From positions 1 through 46,441 of the forward strand of contig CYKH01002188.1 of NCBI GenBank assembly GCA_001460835.1: DNA of 46,441 bases, in the 5' to 3' direction. Source of the DNA: Bodo saltans. Taxonomy: Eukaryota > Euglenozoa > Kinetoplastea > Eubodonida > Bodonidae. This document shows positions 1-9,900 of this stretch, in pieces (position 1 is the first letter of the stretch; each line of letters begins with the position of its first letter). The notes below the pieces were generated by a model that had not been told where the DNA came from, did not search any database, and saw only the letters and a program-made list of their open reading frames with translations. A program made the translations under genes and the position numbers.

Positions 1-198
1 TTTTTTCCTTCATCGCGTTATGGTTTCGTATTTTATTTTTTATGTGGTTGAAGGAATTGTCGCAGCAATTGTTTGAGCCTTGGAAGCACCAGCGCAAACA
101 ATGGGAAAATAAACCCCTTCAACCTCCGCATTTATGTTTACTTATCGGTCATCGTAGGACTATTTTTTCTTGCAAGACGCTTTCTGCATTTCTGCAAA

Positions 199-244
199 GT
201 TACTTTTTATGTTCCTCTTTTTGCGCGTTGGTACGACTTTTAAG
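199..244 (+). promoter_or_regulatory. candidate trans-splice acceptor upstream of first glycosyltransferase
   Basis: A T/C-rich stretch from about 199 is followed by an AG at 243-244, 36 bases before the ATG at 281. In kinetoplastids a pyrimidine tract plus AG marks spliced-leader addition. The call rests only on position and composition. The segment just before the ATG (A-run, then GTCGTAT) resembles the one before the paralogue at 6941, so the 5' leader may be shared by descent. Confidence 0.35.
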
Positions 245-280
245 TGAGGTGAAAGGGAAAAAAGTCGTATTGACGAAATA

Positions 281-2863
281 ATGGTTCGTCTGCTTCTTCT
301 GACTCTGTTGGTGCTGATGATTGTGCAACGAGGTGATGCAACCACGCCAACGCCTAGATTTACTGGGCCTGATGTTGAGAAATTTGGTTTGAAGGACGAA
401 GTGTACGATGTGACGTTGTTTTATAGCCGATCTCAACTGGAGCCTAGTGCCGATATGCCAAACATCACTCTCGTTGCGCACACAACAATTGATCGAATCG
501 ATCACGTTGCTCGGTGGTGCCGCACATTGCGCGGCCCGCTGTCCATTTCCGTGTTTGTGCGGCCCTTCGTGGACGACATCGCGACGGTGATGGGGGCGTT
601 CGTGGCGGACGAGTGCATCGCGCGGCACGCGGACCTGCACCTTGTGACGGAGCGCGGCCATCACTACGAGCCGCGCGAGGACGGAGGCAAGGACATGATG
701 ACGCACTACCCCTTCAACGTGCAGCGCAACGCCGCGCTGGATGGGTGCGTGGGCGACTTGGCGCTGCTGATGGACATCGACTTCCACCTGATGCCTGTGC
801 CGAACAACCGCGAAGTGGACCTCCGAGCGCATTTTTTGAAGCAACGTGCGAATTTTGCGGCATCACCATTTCTTATCAACGAGCCTTGGCGCTCAAATTC
901 TGCTGTGTTTGTCATTCCCGCCATTGAAACTGTGTCGAATGACGTGGAGCTGCCGAAAACTCTTGAGGAACTTGGAGCTGCCGTGAAACGACAAGAGGCA
1001 TGTCCTTTCTATGGCCACGCAGCGAGATGGTGCCATTTGCCAACGAATTTGAAAACGTTTTTGAAATCAAACGAGCCGTATCTTGTAGATTACGAAGAGG
1101 GCTACGAGCCGTACGTGATTGTCAACAAGAGCTCATCGATGTGCACGCTTGACAGCAGCAGTTGTGATCTGTCCGAGGCAGCATCGTTTGACCAAGGCAG
1201 TGGTAGCGGTAGTGAGACGCATTATCGCAGCATCGCATGCATTGCGCGTCAACAAACCGAAAATCGAAGGGATGATGTTGCTGATAATACCAATGCTGCT
1301 CGATGGGTGCCCTTCCCGCGGTACAACAGCTCGTTTGTTGGGCGTGGGTTTAGCAAAATGTCGTTTTTCTTTGAGCTCGCTGAGCAAGAGCGGCTATTTG
1401 TTGTCTTGCCGTCGTACTTTCTCGCTCACCAAGGCCGCGGTAACGTATTTCATGCCGAAGTCTTCACGGAGACCAGAGATAAAGCGAAACTTGCAGTGGA
1501 GCACGGTGTGAATGCGTACTATGTTCGTCAGGAACACAATAAACGCCTGTGGACTGACTTTATGTCAGCAACTCAGAAGCGCTATCATCCTCGCCGCGTT
1601 GAATGCGCCAAAATGATCGCCGATGGCACTGTCGACGAAGAAAGCGCGTATGAGCGTGAGCAACGGTACAGTGACCGTCTTAAGGTTCAAGACTCGGATG
1701 CTCATGGGGGAAAGCATCATGTCGAAGCAGTTGCGGCATCATCAAGTATTCCCCCTCCGCTACCCCAAGCACCACCGCCGCACTGTCGGAGGATGCCTGT
1801 CCACTATCGTCGCAGTAGGACAAGAGGAGCAGCAGCCAAAGATACCGAGGAGGAGGATGCGGTCTCTCAATGTGCTCGTCATCCACACAGTCAGCACCAC
1901 ATTGTGATCGACGACGACTTACTGTGGCGTGGGACCAGGAGCCTGAGGTGGCTAGATCTGGCGAGCCAAATGCCGCCGGTTGATGGTCTCAGTTGCGTCT
2001 CCAAGTATCATCATGTTGAGGATGAGCTAACATCAGAAGAACTTCAACGGCTGGTCGCTGGTGTGACGTGGGCATGCAAGCGAATTCATTGCGGCGAGCT
2101 GATGGCGTCCTGGGAGGCTCCACAGAACATATCACTGTCCTCACGGCCATTGCGCTATTATCCAGTCAACACAATCCTTGAAGCAGATTGGGTGTTTGAC
2201 CGATGGCTACATGTTGCTCTTGCCGAGCATAAACGACGGCAGCAGCACGATGACAAAGTGGCGCCCTTTGACGCACATCAAGCATGCAGCTTTAGTGGAC
2301 ATGCAGTGCTGGTGAAACAGCAACAACCACCACCTGATACTCGCGGCGTGATGACGACATCATCGAAAGTGTTCGCATCCCCACCACCACCAGATGCAGC
2401 ACGACGCGCCCATCATCAATTGGTGGTTAACAACGATACTGATGTGAAGACCACGATGATGATGCTTGGGTGCACATTGGATCCAAACTACCGCCCCACA
2501 AAGCGTCAGCTGCGAGACCTCATTGAAGAAATTTGTGATGGCGTAGTGATCGCTCGTGCGTCGTCAACCTCGTCTGCTGTCCATCAAGGCGGCGGCGGCG
2601 GTGGTGTCATCGCCGTGGATGTTCCTGACGCCGTGCGTGGACAGTGTGCACATATCTTTGACCTGATAGATCCATTGCTACAGGATCAACTGTGGTTTCG
2701 TGCGTCAGTCGCTCTCAATGCTCACCATTTGATTTACTTCGCGGGAGGCGCTGGCGGTCCCACGTGTCGCGATCGGTTTGGGCCGATTGCAGTGTACACT
2801 CGAGTCCCACAAGACCTGATGGATGCTCATGTGTCACGAATTCCCCCGCCGTTTCCAGTCTGA
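281..2863 (+). CDS. LARGE-type (GT49) glycosyltransferase with C-terminal X8/CBM43-like modules
   Basis: An 860-residue protein. Residues 1-21 form a hydrophobic signal peptide or anchor (MVRLLLLTLLVLMIVQ), so the enzyme should act in the Golgi or be secreted. Residues about 45-420 match the LARGE/B4GAT1 catalytic fold. A DID motif at D165-D167 (LLMDIDFHLMP) is the expected metal and nucleotide-sugar site. YEPYVIVNK and VGRGFSKMSFFFEL, followed by a distal His, match conserved family positions. About 55 low-complexity residues (nt 1133-1305) interrupt this domain and are absent from the paralogue at 6941. The C-terminal half carries cysteine-rich blocks (WACKRIHCGEL, DWVFDRW, HQACSFSGHA, then ALNAHHLIYF and TC) that resemble X8/CBM43, a beta-1,3-glucan-binding module known mainly from plants and fungi. 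The transferase call is strong and the X8 call moderate. The sugar donor and acceptor cannot be told. The start is the first in-frame ATG. Confidence 0.85.
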   Translation: MVRLLLLTLLVLMIVQRGDATTPTPRFTGPDVEKFGLKDEVYDVTLFYSRSQLEPSADMPNITLVAHTTIDRIDHVARWCRTLRGPLSISVFVRPFVDDIATVMGAFVADECIARHADLHLVTERGHHYEPREDGGKDMMTHYPFNVQRNAALDGCVGDLALLMDIDFHLMPVPNNREVDLRAHFLKQRANFAASPFLINEPWRSNSAVFVIPAIETVSNDVELPKTLEELGAAVKRQEACPFYGHAARWCHLPTNLKTFLKSNEPYLVDYEEGYEPYVIVNKSSSMCTLDSSSCDLSEAASFDQGSGSGSETHYRSIACIARQQTENRRDDVADNTNAARWVPFPRYNSSFVGRGFSKMSFFFELAEQERLFVVLPSYFLAHQGRGNVFHAEVFTETRDKAKLAVEHGVNAYYVRQEHNKRLWTDFMSATQKRYHPRRVECAKMIADGTVDEESAYEREQRYSDRLKVQDSDAHGGKHHVEAVAASSSIPPPLPQAPPPHCRRMPVHYRRSRTRGAAAKDTEEEDAVSQCARHPHSQHHIVIDDDLLWRGTRSLRWLDLASQMPPVDGLSCVSKYHHVEDELTSEELQRLVAGVTWACKRIHCGELMASWEAPQNISLSSRPLRYYPVNTILEADWVFDRWLHVALAEHKRRQQHDDKVAPFDAHQACSFSGHAVLVKQQQPPPDTRGVMTTSSKVFASPPPPDAARRAHHQLVVNNDTDVKTTMMMLGCTLDPNYRPTKRQLRDLIEEICDGVVIARASSTSSAVHQGGGGGGVIAVDVPDAVRGQCAHIFDLIDPLLQDQLWFRASVALNAHHLIYFAGGAGGPTCRDRFGPIAVYTRVPQDLMDAHVSRIPPPFPV
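506..819 (+). repeat. 314-bp near-identical block shared with 7184-7497
   Basis: This stretch encodes the catalytic core around the DID motif. It aligns without gaps to 7184-7497 at a constant offset of 6678, with about 9 mismatches, and the last roughly 150 bases have none. It is visibly richer in G and C than its flanks, and the two genes diverge abruptly on both sides. This is the pattern expected of a gene-conversion tract. Confidence 0.8.
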
Positions 2864-3084
2864 GAAGTAGTAGCAGGGGGAGGACAGGGGAAGGGGGGGG
2901 AGTTAAGTGTGACAAACGCAAAGATACACAGTCCTCATCGTTTCTTCGCCTTTCGTTGAGAATATTTGCTTACTTCGATTTTCTTTTGGTTTTAATACCC
3001 CCGTCGCAAAACGAAAACAACCCAAACATTGCATCCTTCTATACTACTTGTAACCGCGGGGTGGGGGAATCGAAATATGTGTTT

Positions 3085-3123
3085 CGATTTATTTTTTGAT
3101 TGATTCGAGGGTGAGGATTACAG
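3085..3123 (+). promoter_or_regulatory. candidate trans-splice acceptor before PSP1 gene
   Basis: A T-rich stretch around 3082-3100 is followed by an AG at 3122-3123, leaving about 7 bases before the ATG at 3131. The pyrimidine tract is weak, so longer tracts further upstream (2937-3000) could serve instead. Confidence 0.3.
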
Positions 3124-3130
3124 TCTTACC

Positions 3131-4339
3131 ATGCCATTCACAGAGGACGATGACTTGAAAGTCGCCATGGAGCTCCAAAGAGCTATTGATGAAATGCATT
3201 GCAGCAGCAGCACCACCACCACCGCACAGCCCCTCTCTTCTTTTGCTTCCGCTGACCTTCAACCGTCACAACAGCCAATATACTGCCCCTTTGGTCTCCC
3301 TGTGCTCGCACTCTTTGACACGTGCCAACCTTTTGTTCCTGGAGCCGTGAGCATGCTACCGCTGGCGCCCGAGGAGCATTCCGTCGTGCCAACTCACAAC
3401 AATCCTCAACATCAGTGGTGTATCTTTTTTCCAAGTGCTTTCACGCCCACTCCACTTCTCGCTCAGCCATTGGCCAACCAGAAGAATAAGATGATGGCAG
3501 TTTCGGTTGGGAGTGCGGTCGGCGGCAGCGACGAAAAAGAAGTGCCACTGCTGCAACAACAACAGCTACAAAAGCCCATTCCAGTTATTTGCAAATCAAT
3601 TGTCGTGCAACGGCGACGCCACGACTCGTCGTTGGCCGTGATGCATGTGGGGTCACCTGTGCGCAACTTCAAGGGCAAATCGGCTCTCGCTGATTTCAGC
3701 AACGTTGGTCTTTGGAACACCGCGCTACCAAAAGTCTTCGTATGTACGATAAAGGGCAAGTACAGCAGCAATTCCTCAACCTTCGTGTCCCAGATAGAGT
3801 TCAAAGTTGGTGACTGGGTCGTGCACGATGGCGATCAAGGATTTGGGATAGGAGAGGTGATCGACTGCACTCTACAGCCCTCGAAACGCTTCGGGGCCAC
3901 CACGGAGCGGCAGCGTGCATACCGTGTCGCAACGATGAAGGAATTGCAACTGTTTGAAGGTCAACGCGTATTCGAACGAAAGATCCTCAAGTTCCTCAGC
4001 AGCCTGAGCACGCTAGCGCGCAGTGGTGTGGACATGGAAGCAAAATACCACGACGCCTACTGGTCGTCGATAGGCTCCATGGACTTCCTGACTGTGGAGA
4101 TGCAGGCCGATGCGAACACTCTCACCGTCCATTTCGAAGCAGACTCAACAATTCGAATCAAAGACCTTTCGGCGATGCTAAACAGTTATTTCAAATGCCG
4201 CATTTGGGTTCGCCAAATAGTCGACGGCAACGAGCAAAAACAAAAGAAGCCAAAGGCACCTAAAACGCAGACGAAGTCAAACAACAAGAACACTGACGCA
4301 GACGATTTTGCCACATTTACAGTTTCTTCGTCTTCCTAG
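3131..4339 (+). CDS. PSP1 C-terminal domain protein
   Basis: A 402-residue protein. The first 200 residues are low-complexity (Ser/Thr/Gln/Pro) and probably disordered. Residues about 230-370 resemble the PSP1 C-terminal domain. KVGDWVVHDGDQGFGIGEV corresponds to its opening beta strands. A helical stretch follows (EGQRVFERKILKFL), then the signature end: a FLTVEMQAD strand, TLTVHFEAD, IRIKDLSAMLN and FKCRIWVRQI, matching the family pattern of a basic or aromatic strand, a leucine-rich helix and RIWM. In kinetoplastids PSP1-domain proteins include the cycling-sequence RNA-binding proteins of Crithidia, so a role in mRNA binding is plausible but inferred. The tail is Lys/Asn-rich. A TTACAG acceptor-like site sits 8 bases before the ATG. 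Confidence 0.7.
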   Translation: MPFTEDDDLKVAMELQRAIDEMHCSSSTTTTAQPLSSFASADLQPSQQPIYCPFGLPVLALFDTCQPFVPGAVSMLPLAPEEHSVVPTHNNPQHQWCIFFPSAFTPTPLLAQPLANQKNKMMAVSVGSAVGGSDEKEVPLLQQQQLQKPIPVICKSIVVQRRRHDSSLAVMHVGSPVRNFKGKSALADFSNVGLWNTALPKVFVCTIKGKYSSNSSTFVSQIEFKVGDWVVHDGDQGFGIGEVIDCTLQPSKRFGATTERQRAYRVATMKELQLFEGQRVFERKILKFLSSLSTLARSGVDMEAKYHDAYWSSIGSMDFLTVEMQADANTLTVHFEADSTIRIKDLSAMLNSYFKCRIWVRQIVDGNEQKQKKPKAPKTQTKSNNKNTDADDFATFTVSSSS

Positions 4340-4478
4340 GGGTTCATCTTTCAAGCCAACACACAGAACACAAGAGTGGGAGAGATCGGATACTATTGCC
4401 GATGATCGAACCTCTTCTCCTTTTTTTTGATAGTCTCCTGTTTTCGATGCTGGATTTTTGCGAGGCCTCTCTCATTTT

Positions 4479-4706
4479 TCTCCCAACCAGTGACTTTATC
4501 GCTTTGTAGTGATCGTAGCCATCGTACAAGCGCTCACCGCCAACTGGTTCAACGGTGATGATCAAGCAGGCTGCGTGGCCAACGGTTCATAAAACACCGT
4601 CATGGGGGGTAACGATGTGACACGCTGCATTACCATCGAGCTCGATTAGCGCCAACAAGCCAAAACGTCACTTTAGTGGCCCACAAAACAATTGATCGAT
4701 TGCAAA
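4479..4706 (+). pseudogene. relic of a third LARGE-type glycosyltransferase 5' end
   Basis: This segment aligns with about the first 240 bases of the coding sequence at 6941. Shared blocks include TCCCAACCAG, TTTATCGCTT, TGGTTCAACGG, GTGGCC followed by ACGGTTCATAAAA, the GAGCTCGATTAGCGCC block, CACTTTAGT and GATCGATTGCA, with small indels between them. The start codon is lost and stops occur in the aligned frame, so it is not coding. Similarity ends near 4706, corresponding to about 7181 in the intact gene, which is almost exactly where the near-identical block of the two live paralogues begins (7184). It shows the family was once larger at this site. Confidence 0.75.
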
Positions 4707-4794
4707 AAGAAACCTTGTATGTCCATCTGATTTTTTTCCCCTTGGTTCTTTGTTAATAACTTTACAGCAAAGTGCCTGATCGCATACAGCAACA

Positions 4795-5333
4795 ATGATT
4801 AGAGGATGCGTTTACCTCGGAGAAAATATCTTGCATCGCCTCGAGGTCAACGGGTCAACAGTGTTTAGTTTGAATGAGGACGAAAATGCGGATCGTGGAG
4901 GAGACTTTTCGAAAATGCGGATCGTCAAGATATCTTGGGAAAAAAGCAATTCCAACGTGTATGACGTGACCACCAAAGTAGGTTGCGTGCGACAACATCC
5001 TGTTGTTGGCTACAACAAGGAGACGTCACCATCGTTGCCATGTTTGGTACTCCGTTGTACGTAGCGAAGGGTTTCCTCGTGATGGTGCCTGTAGATGAGA
5101 ACAGTTCCCCTTTCGTGCAACTGCAAGAGCTGCACTACAAAACTCTCCAGAAGTTTTGCCGTGCAGGACCAAGTCCGCCTTTTGATCAGCTTCAGGTGAG
5201 TCTAGGGGAATGGACCCGTGCTCACTCGTCTGGCAGCGAATGCCGAGCAACAATGGTGACTCGTGTTACGCAATGTCACCTCGAGCAAACGCTTTCCAGA
5301 GAGCCCTTGGACGGGCCTGGCGAGCAAGTGTAA
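4795..5333 (+). pseudogene. decayed coding sequence, unknown family
   Basis: Protein-like sequence is split between frames. An ATG at 4795 opens 89 codons (YLGENILHRLEVNGSTVFSL, then VYDVTTKVG). After about 5010 the convincing sequence moves to another frame (GDVTIVAMFGTPLYVAKGF, then VMVPVDENSS), which runs to 5333. A 16-base direct repeat (CGAAAATGCGGATCGT, at 4881 and 4910, period 29) lies inside and could be one of the lesions. I do not recognise a family. The alternative, two short real genes, is less likely because neither piece has a convincing end. Confidence 0.4.
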
Positions 5334-5581
5334 TTCGTTGCTTACGCCGCGGGCTGCGAAGCGATTGTAGTGGAGTCCCCAAGCGCGGAGGAATGTGTGG
5401 CGAGGCCAGGCGCTGAGGTCCTGTTCGACCACAATCATTGGCTGAGTGGTCGTCTTCGCCACCGCAGCTTTGGTTTCCGCGTGTCGATCAAGTGCGCAAG
5501 CAACTGCTGCAGTTCGGGTGCGACTCACATCACAGACATAGCATCCCCTGATTTTCACACTCCGTACCGGCCTTGAACCCA

Positions 5582-5594
5582 GGGGGGGGGGGGG
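5582..5594 (+). repeat. poly-G tract of 13
   Basis: A run of 13 G's lies between two decayed coding fragments. Such runs are prone to length error in sequencing and replication. The surrounding 5334-5648 holds no convincing gene. Confidence 0.9.
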
Positions 5595-5648
5595 CAATAC
5601 CTTTTTTTCCGCGCCGACAAGCCTCGAGACCGCCCACACCCTGGCCCT

Positions 5649-6733
5649 ATGTCCGACGAGCACGCTGATATTTCCACTGGCCCATACACACTTGAGGTCG
5701 TTTGCTTGCCAAAGCTGAACGCCGTTGTTGTTGTACCCCAGGCACTATTTGAGGTGGGGGGAGGCGCGACGTACATTGCTCCAGGCGACATCATTGCACC
5801 GACGGCGCGGATGCACGATAAACCACCACGAGTGGGAGAAGTTTTCCGAGAACTGGGCTACGCGGCGTGTTCTTACTTTTGTCCGCCCAAGAACGGTGGG
5901 TATTGGCAAGTAAAGCTGATGTTTCGCTACTTAAAAATGGATATTGCGGGCTCTGCTTTTGGCGGCGAGAGAACCGTGAAGTACCGCAGCGGCGAGAGGT
6001 CCATTGAGCTCAAAGATACGGACATTGGACAAACGATTCCGCTTTCGTCGTCAAGCTTTCTCAGGATCATGCCGGCTGATCCCAACGCAGTCGAAAATTT
6101 GCGCTTCGAGCCGTTCTCCCATCTGCATCAAATTGCTAACACAATGAATTTTGACCACTGTGGTGACGAACACCTTTCTAAAGGCGCCGTGCAGAGCTCG
6201 TCGCAAAGGTCAGGGAGTGTGCAGCGAGGCCCTCGTCGTGCATTGACGCGGGGATGGGACTTGATGCGAGTAGTCGCTATCTTGGACGATTGTTCGCGAT
6301 GCGACGCGATCAGTTGCAGGCCACGTGCCAGGCACCAAGCGATGCCGATGTGCTTGCTCTCCCAAGAGAACATTGGGGACACTGTTGGGCGTGGGGCTCA
6401 GGTTCGCGCACCTTGATGCTTCTCACGATTGCAGCTGCCATGAAGGCGTTCGGTAGGTACTCCAAACACGCGTATGTAGCATACATCACACAACTTATCC
6501 TTGTATGTCGCCTGATGAGTGGAGGCGGTGCTTTCGCAACGGCACAGGGTGTCGTGACCGAGATCAAGGACAGCGTCGACCAGCGCATTTTTCGGTGTGT
6601 CCGCACCGTCGATGGGAAACTCGCTGGAATGCTTGAGAGTTCGGCATTTATTGAGCAGTGGGAGGCTCGTCGCGTAAATGCACCAGTTAGTGAGCGGTGC
6701 GTCCTGCCTCTTTTCGAATCTAGCCCTCAATGA
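5649..6733 (+). pseudogene. frameshifted gene of unknown function
   Basis: From the ATG at 5649 the frame encodes globular-looking protein (LEVVCLPKLNAVVVVPQAL, GDIIAPTARMHDKPPRVGEV, KNGGYWQVKLMFRYLKMDI) up to about nt 6180 (CGDEHLSKG). Beyond this the frame, which runs to 6416, becomes low-quality. The more convincing sequence continues in another frame (RRAELVAKVRECAARPSSC, then LGRLFAMRRDQLQATCQAP) through the ORF 6254-6733, ending ERCVLPLFESSPQ. A single small indel near 6180 would join them into about 360 residues. A third frame also looks protein-like near 6370-6460, so more than one lesion is possible. I do not recognise the family. It may be the continuation of the fragments at 4795-5333. 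Confidence 0.4.
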
Positions 6734-6859
6734 TACTGAACTGTTTTAATTAAATGATGTTGGGGTTTTTTTGTCACGTGCTTTCTATTCCGAAGCACCA
6801 CTGATTGTTCTGCCGGCATGTGAATCGCACAAATACTCTTTTTTTTATGCGAGTGCCAT

Positions 6860-6926
6860 CCCTCTCAATTTTCTCCTCTCTTCGTTGACCTCACTTTCAT
6901 TCATTTCTCTTAAAATGCAAAAAAAG
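6860..6926 (+). promoter_or_regulatory. candidate trans-splice acceptor before second glycosyltransferase
   Basis: A strong C/T-rich tract (CCCTCTCAATTTTCTCCTC onward to about 6911) is followed by A-rich sequence and an AG at 6925-6926, 15 bases before the ATG at 6941. This is among the clearest pyrimidine tract plus AG arrangements in the window. Confidence 0.45.
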
Positions 6927-6940
6927 GTCGTATCAAAGTG

Positions 6941-9900
6941 ATGGTATCCCAACAACCAGCTTTATCGCTTGCGGCGCTCCTAACGATCTTACTAGCAGCG
7001 CTCATCGCAAGCAGTTGGTTCAATGGCGGCGGTGATCAGCCAGGTGCATGGCCGACGGTGCATAAAACTCCGACAGGAGACTACGATGTAACACTGCATT
7101 TTCGCCGAGCTCAATTAGCGCCGAGTCCTGACATGCCAAACATCACTTTAGTAGCCCACGCAACGATTGATCGATTGCACGCTGTTGCTCGGTGGTGTCG
7201 CACATTGCGCGGCCCGCTGTCCATTTCCGTCTTTGTGCGTCCCTTCGTGGACGACGTCGCGGCGGTGATGGGGGCGTTCGTGGCGGACGAGTGCATCGCG
7301 CGGCACGCGGACCTGCACCTTGTGACGGAGCGCCGCCACCGGTACGAGCCGCGCGAGGACGGAGGCAAGGACATGATGACGCACTACCCCTTCAACGTGC
7401 AGCGCAACGCCGCGCTGGATGGGTGCGTGGGCGACTTGGCGCTGCTGATGGACATCGACTTCCACCTGATGCCTGTGCCGAACAACCGCGAAGTGGATCT
7501 GCGCTACAATTTTGAGATTCAGCGAAGGAAAGTGGCTTCATGGCCCTTTCTCGCAGATGAGCCATGGGTCCTGCACGCAGCCATGTACGTCATCCCAGCG
7601 GTAGAAACCGTCGTTGCACAACTGCCTCTTCCAACAACAATGGAGGAGCTTACAGCACAGGTTGCACAGCAGCAAGCAGTGTCTTTCTATGGGCACTATT
7701 GTAAGTTTTGTCACCTTCCCACAAACTTGAAACATTTCCTTCGAGCATCGGACCCGTACCTTGTCGAGTTCGTTGAAGGCTATGAGCCGTACGTGATTGT
7801 CAACAAAAGTAGTCGAGCGTTGGACATGCTGGTGCTGCCAAAATACGAGGAAGTGTTTGTTGGTCGTGGGTATGATAAAATGAGCTTCTTCTACGAGCTA
7901 CATATGCAACAGCGCCCTTTTATTGTGATCCCGGGTGCGTTTATTGTGCACGCTGGACGCGGTGACTTGCCCAGTTTTTTCAAGCCAGCCTCGGCCGAAT
8001 ACAATGCACGACAAGTCGTCAACCGGAAACTAATGGATACCTTTATGAAGTCTGCAAAACAGAAGTATCGGTACGCGATGCGTATTTCGACGGCGGCTGT
8101 GCGACGTGCTGATCAAGTGGCAGCGACAGCGGCGTCCTCGCACGAAACAGAGTTCGATGAGCGACAGCGTGCGATGGACCCCAGTGTGCAGCTTCGCGCT
8201 GCTGATGGAGAGAATCATCCGCATGCTTCTCCCTCGCGTAACCAACAAACTGTGGACTCACATCATCTTCATGAATCCGAAGTTTCAAGCACCGCCACAC
8301 TAGAACTCAAAGATAAGATATTGTGGGAGTCGACGAGGATGGTGGACTGGTCCATGTACGCAAGCAGCGCTGGGTTCTCTGTTGTGTGCGTTTTACGAAG
8401 CGACGCCGAGCAACTGTGGGCGCAGCAGCAAAAAGTGGAAGACGCACGGAGGGAACTGGAAAAGGAGCAGAAAGAGGAGGAGGCAGCGGCCAAGAAAAAA
8501 TCATCGCTATTTGCGAGCGATCCGCTTCTCGCCATGTCAAACGACGGAATCACTGACGACAATGATGCTACAACCTCAACTCAAGGCGACGCAGCAGCAG
8601 CAGCAGAAACGAAAGAAGAGGAGTGGATTCCGGAGTTCATGCGCCCTGACGCACCAGCCACTTGGGAGAACTCCATTAAAACGACTCTATGGTGGGTCTG
8701 CGCAAGAATGAATTGTGATGGACTGACAGAACGTTACAGTGCGGCCTCTTCGTTGTTGCGATCAGGAGCACCGCATCTCGACGGCGCCGTGAGCAGCCCC
8801 AGCACCATGTTGGCGATCCGGGAACTAAAAGAGCCCGCATTGACGGCAGACGCTCGATGGGTCTTTGACCGGTGGTTTCATCTTTCTGTTGGTCGTGGGA
8901 CGCAAGCCCATGAGGCGTGTGATTTCAAAGGATTCGCTGCCATTGTGTCACGGAAGCAATCGCTGCTTGGTTGCACAGTGGATCCTCGACGTGAACTTCC
9001 AGTGGCTCGACTGGAAGCCATCAAGGAAGAGTTGTGTTCGAATACCACCGGGAACCTTGGGTCCTCGCGATGTGCGTTTCTATTGGAGCATCGAGTGCAC
9101 CCAATGCTGCGAAGCTCAATGCGAGTACAAGTTTCTGTGTTATTGAACGCGCATCACCTGATCTTTGAAGGCGCGGGGGTGGCTGGTCACCACGGGCTCC
9201 CAACCTGCGACGGGCGGTTCCCTGGCGTCGCAGTACAGCTCGCATGGCAAAAACACGACGGGGCCTCGATCCCAGTCGCCACCGGTCACAATGGAGGAGA
9301 CAGCAGCGAGGAGAACTTTGATGAGGATGATATGAATCGGTACCTCACTGTGTCTGATGCCCTCCTTCTGCGAGCAACGGAGTCCTTGGACTGGAACGCC
9401 GTGTCCAACCACGGCAGGGGGATCTACAACGTGCACAAGGAAGTGGATGCGCAACTCCAAGTGGCGGAGGGTCGCACGTGTATTTCCAGCTTCCGTCTGC
9501 CATTGTTAAATGCGCGCTACAATCGTACTGCACACTTGGAATCGATTCGCACGGCGGAGAGAGCAATGGCGTGGACATGCGGGAGGCTGAACTGCGGCCA
9601 TTTGCAGATTGATCGAGCCACCGGGCCACTGCTACGTCACTACCCTCGGAATATTGTCACGCAAGCAGATTGGATTGTAGGGCGTTGGTTTTATGAGGCG
9701 CTACTCTCTGGCGAGACGGTCACACAGGCGTGTCATTTCGGAGGCGCTGCTAGGCTTGCTCGGGTGTCGGCGTACGCACAAGACATGCCCAAAGATGTGG
9801 TGGGTTGTACGGTGAATCCTGAGCACCCCACCTCGCGCTCCCAACTGATTGCTCTTGTCCAAGAAATTTGTAACGACCCTCCCCCGATTGTGCTCGAAAA

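Noticed and set aside
42-281. 79-codon ORF ahead of the first glycosyltransferase
   Set aside because: It covers the pyrimidine-rich leader, has a Cys/Leu/Ser-rich composition typical of translated T-rich spacer, and ends on the next gene's ATG.
200-844. Long antisense ORFs opposite the glycosyltransferase cores (also 7148-7465)
   Set aside because: GC-rich third positions in the shared block suppress stops on the other strand. The antisense peptides are His/Val/Arg-rich and mirror the sense codons.
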